NCBI RefSeq assembly: GCF_040567655.1
Contig: NZ_JBEXAC010000002.1
Coordinates: 1,488,001-1,552,000, forward strand
Length of the DNA: 64,000 nt
Source of the DNA: Chitinophaga sp. H8
Lineage (GTDB): Bacteria > Bacteroidota > Bacteroidia > Chitinophagales > Chitinophagaceae
Direction: 5' to 3'
Made by a program: the position numbers and the translations under genes. How positions within the stretch are numbered: the stretch's first letter is position 1; each line of letters begins with the position of its first letter. The notes under the pieces were generated by a model, which made no database searches, was not told where the DNA came from, and was given only the letters and a program-made list of their open reading frames with translations. Below are positions 35,722-44,922 of this stretch, in pieces.

Positions 35722-35811
35722 TATGATTCTTCACTTATATATATGAGTAAACGCAGTGTGGTAGTGCTATACGTACCTGCATCATAATAAGATAACATAC
35801 TTTTTACACGA

Positions 35812-35836
35812 GATCAGCCATAATGGCTGATCTTTT
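35812..35836 (+). terminator. intrinsic terminator after the second pirin
   Basis: GATCAGCCA pairs with TGGCTGATC around TAA, followed by TTTT. It covers the ATG at 35823, so that ATG is unlikely to start the channel gene. Confidence 0.75.
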
Positions 35837-35855
35837 GTATTCATACAAAAAACGG

Positions 35856-36938
35856 ATGATGATGGAAATATTACAGCAAAACTATTTGGGCAACACCGTA
35901 CAAGCGTACATGATAGCGGGAGGCATATTTATATTTTGTATGCTGATTATTTTATTGTTCAAACGTATCTTATTACAAAGATTAAAGGTATGGGCGGCTT
36001 CAACGCAGGGAAAGATTGATGATTTTCTGATTAATGGTGTAGAACGTTCACTTTTGCCATTACTGTATGTAGGTGCTTTTTATGCTGCAATCAGTAATTT
36101 AACGCTAACGGCTAAACTAAATAAAGCGGTAGATATAGTTTTTTCTATCGCGGTTACTTATTTTATAGTACGTGTTATTACTGCCACCTTACGGTTTCTG
36201 CTTACCAGTTATTTGTCGAAGAAGGAAAACGGGGAAGAAAAAGGCAGGCAGGTTACAGGGATTATGCTGATTATATCGGCTGTAATATGGGTATTGGGTA
36301 TTTTGTTTTTGCTGGACAACTGGGGCGTGGATGTGACAGCATTGGTAGCAGGATTGGGGATCGGAGGTATTGCTATAGCCCTGGCGGCACAAACTATCCT
36401 GGGGGATCTGTTTAGTTACTTTGTTATATTTTTTGACCGTCCTTTCGAAATTGGTGATTTTATTATTGTGCAGGATAAGCTGGGAACAGTGGAGTATATA
36501 GGCATTAAGACCACCCGCTTAAGAAGCCTGGGAGGAGAACAACTGGTGTTTTCCAATACAGACCTGACCAATTCCCGTGTACATAATTACAAGCGTATGG
36601 AGCGCAGACGTATTGTGTTTAACTTTACCGTTCCCTATCATACGCCACGGGAAAAACTGGCTGCTATACCTGGTATGGTGCGTACGGTGATTGAACAGCA
36701 GAAAGACAAAGCCCGGTTTGACAGGATACATTTTTCTGGTATAGGCCCTTCCAATTATGCTTTTGAAGGGGTATATATTGTATTGACAGGTGATTACAAC
36801 AAGTATATGGATGTGCAGCAGGCGGTGTATCTGGGCATCTGTGAGGCATTTGAAAAAAATGCTATTAGCTTTGGTAATCCAGCACAAACGTTGCACCTGC
36901 AGGATAAAATAAAGATTGTGCAGGCAGTTGAAAATTAA
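35856..36938 (+). CDS. MscS-family mechanosensitive ion channel
   Basis: A 360-residue small-conductance channel. I use the ATG at 35856 because the upstream in-frame ATG (35823) lies inside a terminator hairpin. Four hydrophobic segments precede the pore (AYMIAGGIFIFCMLIILLF, LLYVGAFYAAISNLTL, and others). The TM3 pore helix is GVDVTALVAGLGIGGIAIALAA, and the cytoplasmic cage follows (LFSYFVIFFDRPFEIGDFI, GTVEYIGIKTTRLRS). It relieves osmotic pressure and complements mscL in this window. Confidence 0.9.
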   Translation: MMMEILQQNYLGNTVQAYMIAGGIFIFCMLIILLFKRILLQRLKVWAASTQGKIDDFLINGVERSLLPLLYVGAFYAAISNLTLTAKLNKAVDIVFSIAVTYFIVRVITATLRFLLTSYLSKKENGEEKGRQVTGIMLIISAVIWVLGILFLLDNWGVDVTALVAGLGIGGIAIALAAQTILGDLFSYFVIFFDRPFEIGDFIIVQDKLGTVEYIGIKTTRLRSLGGEQLVFSNTDLTNSRVHNYKRMERRRIVFNFTVPYHTPREKLAAIPGMVRTVIEQQKDKARFDRIHFSGIGPSNYAFEGVYIVLTGDYNKYMDVQQAVYLGICEAFEKNAISFGNPAQTLHLQDKIKIVQAVEN

Positions 36939-36983
36939 GTGACAGGCAGATCATTATTCAAGTAAACAGAAGATCGTTATAAA

Positions 36984-37718
36984 ATGATGCTATTAGCTAC
37001 AGACCTGGATGGTACTTTTTTAGGCGGAAGTGAAGAAGACAGGCATTGCCTGTACAGCCTTATCAGAGAGCAGGAGCAGATAAGATTGGTATTTGTAACA
37101 GGCCGGGGAGTTGAAAGTGTAACTGCCTTATTGAATGAAGGTGTAATCCCACATCCGGAATATATTATTTGTGATGTGGGAGGTACTATTTTGCATGGCA
37201 ACACATTGGAGCCTGTAACTGCAGTACAGATGAATATAGCTGCTATCTGGCCCGGAGGAGACCGGGTGCGGGAAAGCATGAAGGATATTGCGGGGCTACG
37301 GTACCAGGAGGTATATCAGCAGCATCGCTGTTCTTTTTTCTATGATGCTTCTACAGATGTGAATGCAGTGAGGGCAGTAGCCACAGCATTGTCATGCGAT
37401 GTAGTACAATCTGCCGGAAAATACTTGGATGTATTACCTAAAGGAGTGAATAAGGGAGCTACCTTGAAGCAGTTAATACAATTGATTGATTATCCGGCAG
37501 ATAGTATATTGGTGGCAGGCGATACGATGAATGACAGTACCCTCTATGATGCTGGTTATAAAGGTGTAGTTGTAGGAGCGGCAGAGCCGGAGTTGCTGGC
37601 ATATACTGCAGGTAAATCACATGTTATGCAGGCAAATATTGCGGGTGCAGGAGGGATTATAGAGGCGATGCAGCACTTTCCCGAATTTTGCAGATATATA
37701 GCAGGAACAGGGAAATAA
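36984..37718 (+). CDS. HAD-IIB phosphatase (sucrose-phosphatase-like)
   Basis: A 244-residue HAD hydrolase with all three motifs: DLDGTFLGG (catalytic Asp8 and Asp10), VTGRG, and the C-terminal ILVAGDTMNDSTLYDAG. The C2-type cap between them, and the FAMILY-like IICDVGGTILHG start, fit the sucrose-6-phosphate / mannosyl-3-phosphoglycerate / glucosylglycerol phosphatase branch. The substrate is probably a sugar phosphate. No synthase is adjacent. Confidence 0.85.
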   Translation: MMLLATDLDGTFLGGSEEDRHCLYSLIREQEQIRLVFVTGRGVESVTALLNEGVIPHPEYIICDVGGTILHGNTLEPVTAVQMNIAAIWPGGDRVRESMKDIAGLRYQEVYQQHRCSFFYDASTDVNAVRAVATALSCDVVQSAGKYLDVLPKGVNKGATLKQLIQLIDYPADSILVAGDTMNDSTLYDAGYKGVVVGAAEPELLAYTAGKSHVMQANIAGAGGIIEAMQHFPEFCRYIAGTGK

Positions 37719-37874
37719 GGGCAAAAATTGGTAGTGCGGGCAGCATTAAAAAAGATTGTAACTTAGAATAACGATAGTACTTCAAACGAGATTGCAACAA
37801 TGGATAGGGAAGATTTAGCCTGGCAATGATGGATATCACTATTGATCATCATTAAACTGCAAAATCATAACACC

Positions 37875-38255
37875 ATGGAGAGTCCAACACAAACTTCAGA
37901 TCTGCAGGAGCAGATAAATACCTGGAAAACCGAAGTAAATACAGTAAGAGAAGATCTGCAAATGATGCGGGAAAGGTTAGCTCAGCTCGCATTCAGTAAA
38001 ACCAACGCTACCATAATGGCCCAGGTGGAACACTTCCAGAACCGGTTTATCCGCCAGGCCGAAGTAGCGGATGAAATGTACCACGACCTTAAACAATCCT
38101 CCAAAAAGATTTCAGCAAACGGCCAGCTACACGTGATTCATGATGATCGTCCTGTAGATGATTATGATACGCTGCAGGAACGTATGGAAACATTCCAGAA
38201 ACTTTTTGAAGAGCTGAAAACGGATTTTAATCACTTTATACCTGCCTGCCAGTAA
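37875..38255 (+). CDS. hypothetical small coiled-coil protein
   Basis: A 126-residue protein from the ATG at 37875 (MESPTQ); eleven in-frame upstream codons are unlikely to be used. It is hydrophilic and almost wholly helical (LQEQINTWKTEVNTVREDLQ, DTLQERMETFQKLFEELKTD), with a coiled-coil look and no signal or membrane segment. No family recognised. It is convergent with the PAS/HisKA gene. Confidence 0.7.
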   Translation: MESPTQTSDLQEQINTWKTEVNTVREDLQMMRERLAQLAFSKTNATIMAQVEHFQNRFIRQAEVADEMYHDLKQSSKKISANGQLHVIHDDRPVDDYDTLQERMETFQKLFEELKTDFNHFIPACQ

Positions 38256-38290
38256 TTGGGTGGGTAAAGTAGCAGGATTGTGGTAAAGCA

Positions 38291-39469
38291 TTACTCAAGC
38301 TGCTTTACCCGGTGGTCTATTTTGTGGATGATTTCGTCCAGTTGTGTGGTGGATATCTTTAGCCAGTCCATCAGTTGGCCGTTTAATGCCTTGTCTGTAT
38401 TACTCTTGTCAAACAGATCTGTAATACTCAGAATAGATACCACCGGTCTTCTTACCTCATGCGAAATAATCCAGGCTATCTGGCGCAGCGCCTGGTTTTG
38501 CTCTTCCAGCTGGTGTACAAACTTTTTACGTTCTGTAACATCCGTGATGATGGCTACAAATTTTTCAATTTCATTTTTTTCATTGAGCACAGGAGATACA
38601 TCTACCCTTACCCAGAAGGGGTGCCCGTTTTTATGATAAGTAAGCAGCTCACTTGTAAAGGCTTCTTTCTTTTGCATCAGCTCTTCTATTCCACTGAGTG
38701 TAGATGCATCTGCATGATCTCCCAATAAAAAGTGCCGGGGTCTTTTACCCAGTATTTCTTCCATTGTAAATCCAAACTGGGCAATAAAGCCTTCATTCAC
38801 CCATTCTATTTCCTGGTAGGCATTAGTAATAAGCACTGCATTTTTTGTTTTACTTGCTACCAGGGAAAGTTTATTTATTTCCTGTTGCTGCAGTGCCTGC
38901 AGTTCTTTTGTCCTCCGGTTTGCTTGTATCTGTGCATCAATATCTTTGGCCATAATAATGCGCACTTCCTTACCATAGTATTTACCGGAATGCGCGTATA
39001 TCTCTACATAAAAATTTTCTCCGTTCTTTTTGCGGTGTTTCCATTTACCCCGGTATTCTACGCCATCACATTTTAGCCGGATATTTTCCATCAGTTGTGC
39101 TATCTCCGTTTCGTCCCTGATATCTGTGATAGTAAGATTTAAGAACTCCTTTTTACTATATCCGTATTTATCTATAGCAGCCTGATTAACGGACAGGAAC
39201 TTTAAAGTACTCTTTTCGTATATCCATATTGGAATAGGATGGTGCTTAAACAATTGTTCATATTGCCGGTATCTGTAGGTTTTCTGAAACAGCAGGTAAA
39301 TGAGGAGTATGGAGATAATGATAAATGCTATATCAAAGATAACAACGGGCAGGCGGTAGTTGGAATCTGGGCTAATATGGGCCATCTGCCGTATTGAGTA
39401 GTGCCCGCTCACCCATATTGCTGCAAATAACAGACAGATATAGGTGATCCTCAATGGGGTATGGCGCAT
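38291..39469 (-). CDS. membrane PAS-PAS-HisKA protein lacking a kinase ATPase domain
   Basis: A 392-residue protein. Two membrane segments (about 7-24 and 41-61) are followed by PAS 1 (70-180) and PAS 2 (205-315), each ending in a PAC-like stretch (KHRKKNGENFYVEIY, YHKNGHPFWVRVD). The C-terminus holds an H-box (WIISHEVRRPVVSILS, His337 with Glu338 and Pro342) and the second dimerisation helix, then stops. No N, G1 or G2 box, so no ATP-binding domain. It can at most act as a phosphoacceptor or a sensor that works with another kinase. No frameshifted ATPase remnant is evident downstream. Confidence 0.85.
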   Translation of the reverse strand: MRHTPLRITYICLLFAAIWVSGHYSIRQMAHISPDSNYRLPVVIFDIAFIIISILLIYLLFQKTYRYRQYEQLFKHHPIPIWIYEKSTLKFLSVNQAAIDKYGYSKKEFLNLTITDIRDETEIAQLMENIRLKCDGVEYRGKWKHRKKNGENFYVEIYAHSGKYYGKEVRIIMAKDIDAQIQANRRTKELQALQQQEINKLSLVASKTKNAVLITNAYQEIEWVNEGFIAQFGFTMEEILGKRPRHFLLGDHADASTLSGIEELMQKKEAFTSELLTYHKNGHPFWVRVDVSPVLNEKNEIEKFVAIITDVTERKKFVHQLEEQNQALRQIAWIISHEVRRPVVSILSITDLFDKSNTDKALNGQLMDWLKISTTQLDEIIHKIDHRVKQLE

Positions 39470-39562
39470 TGCTACAATTTTGCAGAATTTAGGTTAAAAA
39501 ACAAAAATGGACAAATAACTTTATGCTGTAATGATTGATAATAATATGTGCATTATGATTAA

Positions 39563-40618
39563 TTACAATTCAATAGTAGCCTGCTCACTGGTTACATAGC
39601 CTACACAGGTAAGAATAAATCCCTGGGTTATTTCCTTGTCGGTTAGTACTTCATTTACTGCCATCCATACCTTTCCTTCCGTGCATTTGGCAGTACAGGA
39701 ACCGCATACCCCACCTTTACAGCTGTAAGGTAGTGCAAGACCTTGCTGCTGTGCACTGCTAAGGATATTCTGGTTACCAGGAATATGTAACAGGTGTTCC
39801 TGCTGATGGAAATGAATACGTACCTGTCTGGGGGTACTGTCTTTCGGAACAGGGGTTTTAGCAATTCTGGCATCTGTATTTACCACAAAGTTTTCCTTAT
39901 GCAGTTGTTCTTGTGTGAAGCCCATGAAGATCAGCGTAAGTGTGATCATACGCATATAATCTGGTGGGCCGCAAAGGAAGAATTGCGCATCTGCCGGGTT
40001 ATGCTGCATTTGTGCCCGGACCATTGGCTCCAGCAAAATATTGCTGAGGCGGCGGTATGGGTTGGAAGGCAGGGGTTCATTACTGAAATAGTAAAGACAG
40101 GTAAGCTGTGCGCCAAATTTTTCTTGCAGTTGCTGTATCTGTTCGTAAAAGATAGTTCTTGCGATATCCGTACTGCTGTAAACGAGTATAATCTGTGCAG
40201 TGGGCTCACGATACAGCAGGTGTTTTAGCAGGGAAAACAAGGGGGTGATACCGCTACCGGCAGCAAAGAGGAATATGTCCCTTGGTTGACGGGCAATATT
40301 ATCCAGCGTAAACCGGCCACTTGGCAGCAGGGTGGTAATGATATCGCCTGCTTTCCAGGTACGCAGGATATGCCGGGATATTTCCCCGTTTTCCTTTTCA
40401 CGTACTGTCACAGACATATATGGATCAATACCGGGGGTAGAGCTGAAAGAATAGGAACGGCGGTATTCAGTGCCGTGCAGTTGTATTACGAAAGTCAGGA
40501 ATTGTCCTGGCTGGTAAACGACTGGTTGTGCAGTAGTGTTTTCCAGTTGATAAGTGAGCGTACCAGGCGCTTCCTTAATAACTTTTATTATCCTTAGTTG
40601 AAGAAACAGATCAGCCAT
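39563..40618 (-). CDS. PaaE-like flavin/2Fe-2S oxidoreductase
   Basis: A 351-residue three-part electron-transfer protein. The FAD domain (RRSYSFSSTP, residues near 55) and NAD(P)H domain (IFLFAAGSGITPLFSLL, FFLCGPPDYMRMI) come first, and the C-terminal plant-type ferredoxin has the Cys ligands in LPYSCKGGVCGSCTAKC and the later ILTCVGY. Such reductases, as in phenylacetyl-CoA epoxidase (PaaE), pass electrons from NADPH to a monooxygenase or hydroxylase. No partner gene is adjacent. It lies downstream of dxs on the same strand but is separated by a strong hairpin. Confidence 0.9.
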   Translation of the reverse strand: MADLFLQLRIIKVIKEAPGTLTYQLENTTAQPVVYQPGQFLTFVIQLHGTEYRRSYSFSSTPGIDPYMSVTVREKENGEISRHILRTWKAGDIITTLLPSGRFTLDNIARQPRDIFLFAAGSGITPLFSLLKHLLYREPTAQIILVYSSTDIARTIFYEQIQQLQEKFGAQLTCLYYFSNEPLPSNPYRRLSNILLEPMVRAQMQHNPADAQFFLCGPPDYMRMITLTLIFMGFTQEQLHKENFVVNTDARIAKTPVPKDSTPRQVRIHFHQQEHLLHIPGNQNILSSAQQQGLALPYSCKGGVCGSCTAKCTEGKVWMAVNEVLTDKEITQGFILTCVGYVTSEQATIEL

Positions 40619-40641
40619 TATATTATATACAAATGATTAGG

Positions 40642-40692
40642 CTTATAAAAGGAACGCCTGACGCGTTCCGTGTCAGGCGTTCCTTTTATAAG
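40642..40692. terminator. 21-bp perfect hairpin between dxs and the PaaE-like gene
   Basis: CTTATAAAAGGAACGCCTGAC (40642-40662) is perfectly complementary to 40672-40692, with a 9-nt loop. It lies 13 bp beyond the dxs stop. The AT-rich stem base may supply the terminating U-tract on either strand. Confidence 0.85.
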
Positions 40693-40704
40693 TGCGCGGT
40701 ATTT

Positions 40705-42630
40705 TTATGCGATTACAGTTATTTTACTTTTGAGCATTTCCCTGGCAGTACGAGCAATACCGGCAGCATCGTAACCACATTCGCGGTACAGTTCTTCCGG
40801 TTTACCATGTTCAATGATCCTGTCAGGAATACCCAGCATTTTTATTTGCGCAGTATAGTTATGTGCTGCCATAAATTCGAGTACAGCACTACCGAATCCA
40901 CCCTGAACAGCCCCGTCTTCTACCGTGATCACTTTGTTGAATTTGCTGAACACTTCGTGCAGCATTGCTTCATCCAGCGGTTTGGTAAAACGCATATCAT
41001 AATGCGCAGGTTGCAGGTCATCATTAGCCAGTTCTTTGCAGGCTTCCACGACAAAGTTGCCCGGATGTCCGAAAGAGAGGATAGCCACATCTTTTCCATC
41101 CCGTATTTTACGACCGGTACCGGGCTTTATTTCACGGAAGGGCGTACGCCATTCGGGCATTACACCTTGTCCCCTTGGGTATCTGATCACAAAAGGTTGT
41201 TGGTTGGAAGGCAGCTGGGCTGTATACATGAGGTTGCGTAATTCTTCCTCATTCATCGGAGCACTCACAATTACATTCGGAATGCTGCGCATGTAAGCGA
41301 TATCATATGCACCGTGGTGGGTAGGGCCGTCCTCTCCTACCAGTCCTGCCCGGTCCAGGCAAAAAACTACCGGCAGTTGCTGGATAGCTACATCATGTAC
41401 TGCCTGGTCAAAAGCCCGCTGCATGAAGGAAGAGTAAATGGTGCAGAACACGCGCATACCCTGGGTAGCCAGTCCGGCCGAAAGGGTCACGGCATGTTGT
41501 TCGCAAATACCCACATCAAAAGCGCGGTCGGGCATTTTTTCCATCATGAATTTCAGGGAAGAACCGGAAGGCATGGCGGGGGTGATCCCCATTATCTTGT
41601 CGTTCTGTTCAGCCAGTTCAATGATGGTATGTCCGAATACGTCCTGATATTTTGGAGGCTGAGGTTTTTCCACCTGCTTTTTGAATATTTCGCCGGTGAT
41701 TTTGTCAAACAGCCCTGGTGCATGCCAGGTGGTCTGATCCTTTTCTGCCAGTGCATAGCCTTTACCTTTGGTGGTAACGATATGCAGCAGTTTAGGGCCT
41801 GGAATGTCTTTCAGATCCTGGAGGGTATCTGTCAGTTTGGTGATATTATGGCCATCTATAGGGCCAAAATAGCGCAGTTTAAGTGCTTCAAACAGGTTGC
41901 TGGAGCGGGATACCACCCCTTTCAGGCTGGCTTCCAGCTTGGAGGCCATTTCTCTGGTAAACCGTTTGCCTACGGGCAATTTGCCGAGGAGGTGCCATAC
42001 ATCGTCCCGGATCTTATTATAAGTAGGCGATGTGGTAATATCGGTAAGATATTCTTTCAGTGCACCTACATTGGGATCAATAGACATGCAGTTATCGTTC
42101 AGGATAATCAGCACATTGGCATTGGCCACACCAGCATGGTTAAGTGCTTCGAAGGCCATACCGGCTGTCATGGCGCCATCACCGATCACAGCAATATGCT
42201 GCCGGTCAAATTCTCCTTTATAGTGGGAGGCCATGGCCATCCCCAGTGCCGCAGAGATAGAAGTAGAGGAATGCCCTACGCCAAAAGTATCATAGGGGCT
42301 TTCATCCCTTTTAGGGAAGCCGCTAAGCCCTTTGTATTTACGGTTGGTTGGAAAAGCCTCCCTACGGCCCGTCAATATTTTATGGCCATAGGCCTGGTGG
42401 CCTACATCCCATACCAACTGGTCATAAGGTGTATTGAACACATAATGTAATGCCACCGTCAGCTCTATCACACCCAGGCTGGCAGCGAAATGACCGCCAT
42501 GTACACTCACTACATCAATAATGTACTGCCGCAGTTCTTCACACACCTGGTGTAGTTGCTCTTTGCTCAGTTTGCGCAAATCGGAGGGGTATGCTATCTG
42601 GCCCAACAATTGACCTGCCGTAATATTCAT
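40705..42630 (-). CDS. dxs: 1-deoxy-D-xylulose-5-phosphate synthase
   Basis: A 641-residue thiamine-diphosphate enzyme of typical length, the entry step of the MEP isoprenoid pathway (pyruvate + glyceraldehyde-3-P). Marks: VDVVSVHGGHFAASLGVIEL-type start, GHQAYGHKILTGR, TPP motif AVIGDGAMTAGMAFEALNHAG through NDNCMSI, DGPTHHGAYDIAYMRSIPN and RYPRG. Isoprenoid supply also serves the GGGP synthase encoded 2.3 kb away. Its -7 element lies 24 bp upstream. Confidence 0.96.
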   Translation of the reverse strand: MNITAGQLLGQIAYPSDLRKLSKEQLHQVCEELRQYIIDVVSVHGGHFAASLGVIELTVALHYVFNTPYDQLVWDVGHQAYGHKILTGRREAFPTNRKYKGLSGFPKRDESPYDTFGVGHSSTSISAALGMAMASHYKGEFDRQHIAVIGDGAMTAGMAFEALNHAGVANANVLIILNDNCMSIDPNVGALKEYLTDITTSPTYNKIRDDVWHLLGKLPVGKRFTREMASKLEASLKGVVSRSSNLFEALKLRYFGPIDGHNITKLTDTLQDLKDIPGPKLLHIVTTKGKGYALAEKDQTTWHAPGLFDKITGEIFKKQVEKPQPPKYQDVFGHTIIELAEQNDKIMGITPAMPSGSSLKFMMEKMPDRAFDVGICEQHAVTLSAGLATQGMRVFCTIYSSFMQRAFDQAVHDVAIQQLPVVFCLDRAGLVGEDGPTHHGAYDIAYMRSIPNVIVSAPMNEEELRNLMYTAQLPSNQQPFVIRYPRGQGVMPEWRTPFREIKPGTGRKIRDGKDVAILSFGHPGNFVVEACKELANDDLQPAHYDMRFTKPLDEAMLHEVFSKFNKVITVEDGAVQGGFGSAVLEFMAAHNYTAQIKMLGIPDRIIEHGKPEELYRECGYDAAGIARTAREMLKSKITVIA

Positions 42631-42653
42631 ATCTGGCTCAGGGTTTTAATGGT

Positions 42654-42661
42654 CAAAAATA
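42654..42661 (-). promoter_or_regulatory. -7 promoter element TATTTTTG upstream of dxs
   Basis: On the minus strand, 24 bp before the dxs ATG; fits TAnnTTTG. Confidence 0.55.
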
Positions 42662-42883
42662 CTGCATAATTATTAAATAGCTGGTTTTTTAACGATTGGC
42701 TTTTGGCTATCAGCTGATACCAGGCAGCTTATGCCTTGTTAAAACAGGAAAAATTAACATATTTAAGTGAATCTGATGGTTTGGGGCACCCGTCAAAAAC
42801 CTCCGGCTATTTCCTATCTTTCCATTTATCCGGTCTTTAGCACCATTGATAACATTTACGTTCAGACGGGCAGGGCCATATGG

Positions 42884-42891
42884 TATTTTTG
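42884..42891 (+). promoter_or_regulatory. -7 promoter element TATTTTTG upstream of the LytS-type kinase
   Basis: TATTTTTG, 33 bp before the ATG at 42924. Upstream space 42662-42880 has no gene; it contains a weak heptamer-like GGCTTTTGGCTATCAGC stretch. Confidence 0.5.
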
Positions 42892-42923
42892 AATTATAGC
42901 AGAAGTTTCCTAATTTAAGATGA

Positions 42924-43958
42924 ATGTTTAAACATATATCAAAATATTGGTGGTGTCAGGCAATGGGGTGGATGGCATATTTTGGTGGAACTATTTACTT
43001 TTCCTATGCTATAGAAGGTAAATTGAGTGGGCTGCTGATTGTAAACCTATTGATTTTCATAGCTGTCGGGATCGTTTCTACACATTTGCTCCGTGGAATC
43101 ATCAACACACACAACTGGTTATTATTTAGTTTTGAGAAGCAGGTGTTGTTGTTTCTGGCGTTGGTATTAAGTACGGGGATTATCCTATACCTGGGGTCTG
43201 CTTCTATTACGAATCTGCTACGGGAGCCCGGTGGGAAGAAGACCCTTTCGGAAAGGTCAGTGCTGGAAATTATGAGTACTTCCCTGCTATCCGGGATCTG
43301 GTGGCTCATTTACTTCATCTGGCACTACATCGCCCGGAATCAGAATACAGAGGTGGATAAGCTCAAGCTGGAGTCTACTGTAAAGGAGTTGGAGCTGAAA
43401 ACGATTAAGTCGCAGCTGAACCCACATTTTATCTTTAATGCATTGAACAGTATACGGGCGTTGGTGGATGAAAATCCGCAGCGTGCGCGTACCGCTATTA
43501 CAGAGCTGTCCAACATCCTGCGTAGCTCCATGCAGGCAGAAAAGGTAGAAATGGTGAGTCTGGAAAATGAGTTAAACATTGTAAAGGATTACCTGGCTTT
43601 AGAACATATCCGGTTTGAGGAGCGTTTAAAAGTACAGTATGATATAGAACAGGATACGCTGGGATTGCCTATTCCGCCAATGATGTTACAAACATTGGTG
43701 GAAAATGCCATTAAACATGGTATTTCGCGGCAGGTAAACGGAGGGGTGGTCAGGATTACCTCGCGGATGAAAGAATTACAGCACGAAATTACCATTGAAA
43801 ATACCGGTCAGATCGGAGAGCACATGAATGAGGATGGATTTGGATTACAGAGTACCCGCCAACGTTTGAGCTTGTTATTTGGTAAGCGGGCATCTTTTGA
43901 TATTCATAATATGAATGAGCAAACAGTGGAGGCAAAAGTATTGATGCCGCTGTTTTAA
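42924..43958 (+). CDS. LytS/YehU-type sensor histidine kinase
   Basis: A 344-residue kinase with four N-terminal membrane helices (for example LLFLALVLSTGIILYLG, within residues 10-145). The cytoplasmic His_kinase domain follows: LKTIKSQLNPHFIFNALNS holds the phospho-His, and an ATPase with QTLVENAIKHGIS (N box) and GFGLQSTRQRL comes after. Together with the LytTR regulator 85 bp downstream it forms a two-component system. The signal is unknown. Confidence 0.93.
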   Translation: MFKHISKYWWCQAMGWMAYFGGTIYFSYAIEGKLSGLLIVNLLIFIAVGIVSTHLLRGIINTHNWLLFSFEKQVLLFLALVLSTGIILYLGSASITNLLREPGGKKTLSERSVLEIMSTSLLSGIWWLIYFIWHYIARNQNTEVDKLKLESTVKELELKTIKSQLNPHFIFNALNSIRALVDENPQRARTAITELSNILRSSMQAEKVEMVSLENELNIVKDYLALEHIRFEERLKVQYDIEQDTLGLPIPPMMLQTLVENAIKHGISRQVNGGVVRITSRMKELQHEITIENTGQIGEHMNEDGFGLQSTRQRLSLLFGKRASFDIHNMNEQTVEAKVLMPLF

Positions 43959-44043
43959 GCGCAAACCGGAAGAGCACCGTGGACATAATCATGAAAAATA
44001 ATCGTAAAAATAAATTTATCATCAACCAAACTTCACATTGCCA

Positions 44044-44772
44044 ATGAAAAAAGCATTGATAATAGATGATGAGCGCCTTGCCCGGAGTGAACTGAAAAAA
44101 CTACTGGCAGACCATCCGGAGATTGTGATAGTAGGTGAAGCGGTGAATGCCAAGGATGGTATTGAGAAAATCGAGACTTTACATCCTGACTTGCTTTTCC
44201 TGGATATTCAGATGCCGGATAAAACGGGATTTGACCTGCTTGCAGAACTGGAAAAAACACCGCAGGTAATTTTCACCACTGCATATGATGAATATGCGTT
44301 GAAGGCATTTGAGTATAATGCGCTGGATTACCTGTTAAAGCCTATTGAACCTAAGCGGCTGGCAGATGCGATTCACAAATTGCATCAGCAGGACGAAAAG
44401 GAGCGGCTGGCAGCAGCCGGGGGCATGCGTACCACTTTGTCGGAAATGGACCAGGTGTTTGTAAAGGACGGTGATCGCTGCTGGTTTGTAAAATTGCAGG
44501 AAATCCGCCTGTTTGAAAGTGTGGGCAATTATGCACGGGTGTATTTTGAGGGGAATAAACCATTGATTCTGAAGTCACTCAATGCACTGGAAGAAAGACT
44601 GGATGAAAGGACTTTTTTCCGGGCCAACCGCAAGCATATTGTCAATCTACGGATGATTGAAAAAATTGATACGTACTTTAATGGCGGATTATTACTGGAG
44701 ATGAGAGGTGGAGAAAAGATTGAGGTAAGTCGCCGGCAGGCCGTTAAGTTCAAGGAAATGATGAGCCTGTAA
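44044..44772 (+). CDS. LytTR-family response regulator
   Basis: A 242-residue regulator from ATG 44044. The receiver domain has the acidic pair DDE near the start, phospho-Asp in LDIQMPDKTG, and the conserved TAYDEYALKAFEYNALDYLLKPI. The C-terminal LytTR DNA-binding domain includes FFRANRKHIVNLRMIEKID and KIEVSRRQAVKFKEMM. It is the partner of the preceding LytS-type kinase. Target genes cannot be told from sequence; an 8-bp inverted repeat follows its stop (44790-44822). Confidence 0.93.
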   Translation: MKKALIIDDERLARSELKKLLADHPEIVIVGEAVNAKDGIEKIETLHPDLLFLDIQMPDKTGFDLLAELEKTPQVIFTTAYDEYALKAFEYNALDYLLKPIEPKRLADAIHKLHQQDEKERLAAAGGMRTTLSEMDQVFVKDGDRCWFVKLQEIRLFESVGNYARVYFEGNKPLILKSLNALEERLDERTFFRANRKHIVNLRMIEKIDTYFNGGLLLEMRGGEKIEVSRRQAVKFKEMMSL

Positions 44773-44789
44773 GGGGCTGATATTGAGAT

Positions 44790-44822
44790 GGTTAGCCGTA
44801 AGCAGTGAGTTTATGGCTAACC
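44790..44822. repeat. inverted repeat GGTTAGCC / GGCTAACC
   Basis: Perfect 8-bp arms separated by 17 nt, just after the LytTR stop. No T-tract. The GGTTAGCC core resembles the heptamer arrays elsewhere. Confidence 0.6.
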
Positions 44823-44922
44823 ACAAACGAAAAGGTATCTGTACAGAAATATCCTTAGAAATCACCTCCCCTGCCATTTTCAGCAGGTAAAATGGGGAAA
44901 ATGGCTCTGGTAAGTCACTGAA

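Noticed and set aside
41314..42450. Long antisense frame opposite dxs (378 codons)
   Set aside because: The opposite strand encodes dxs with full family motifs; this is a shadow of its codon bias.
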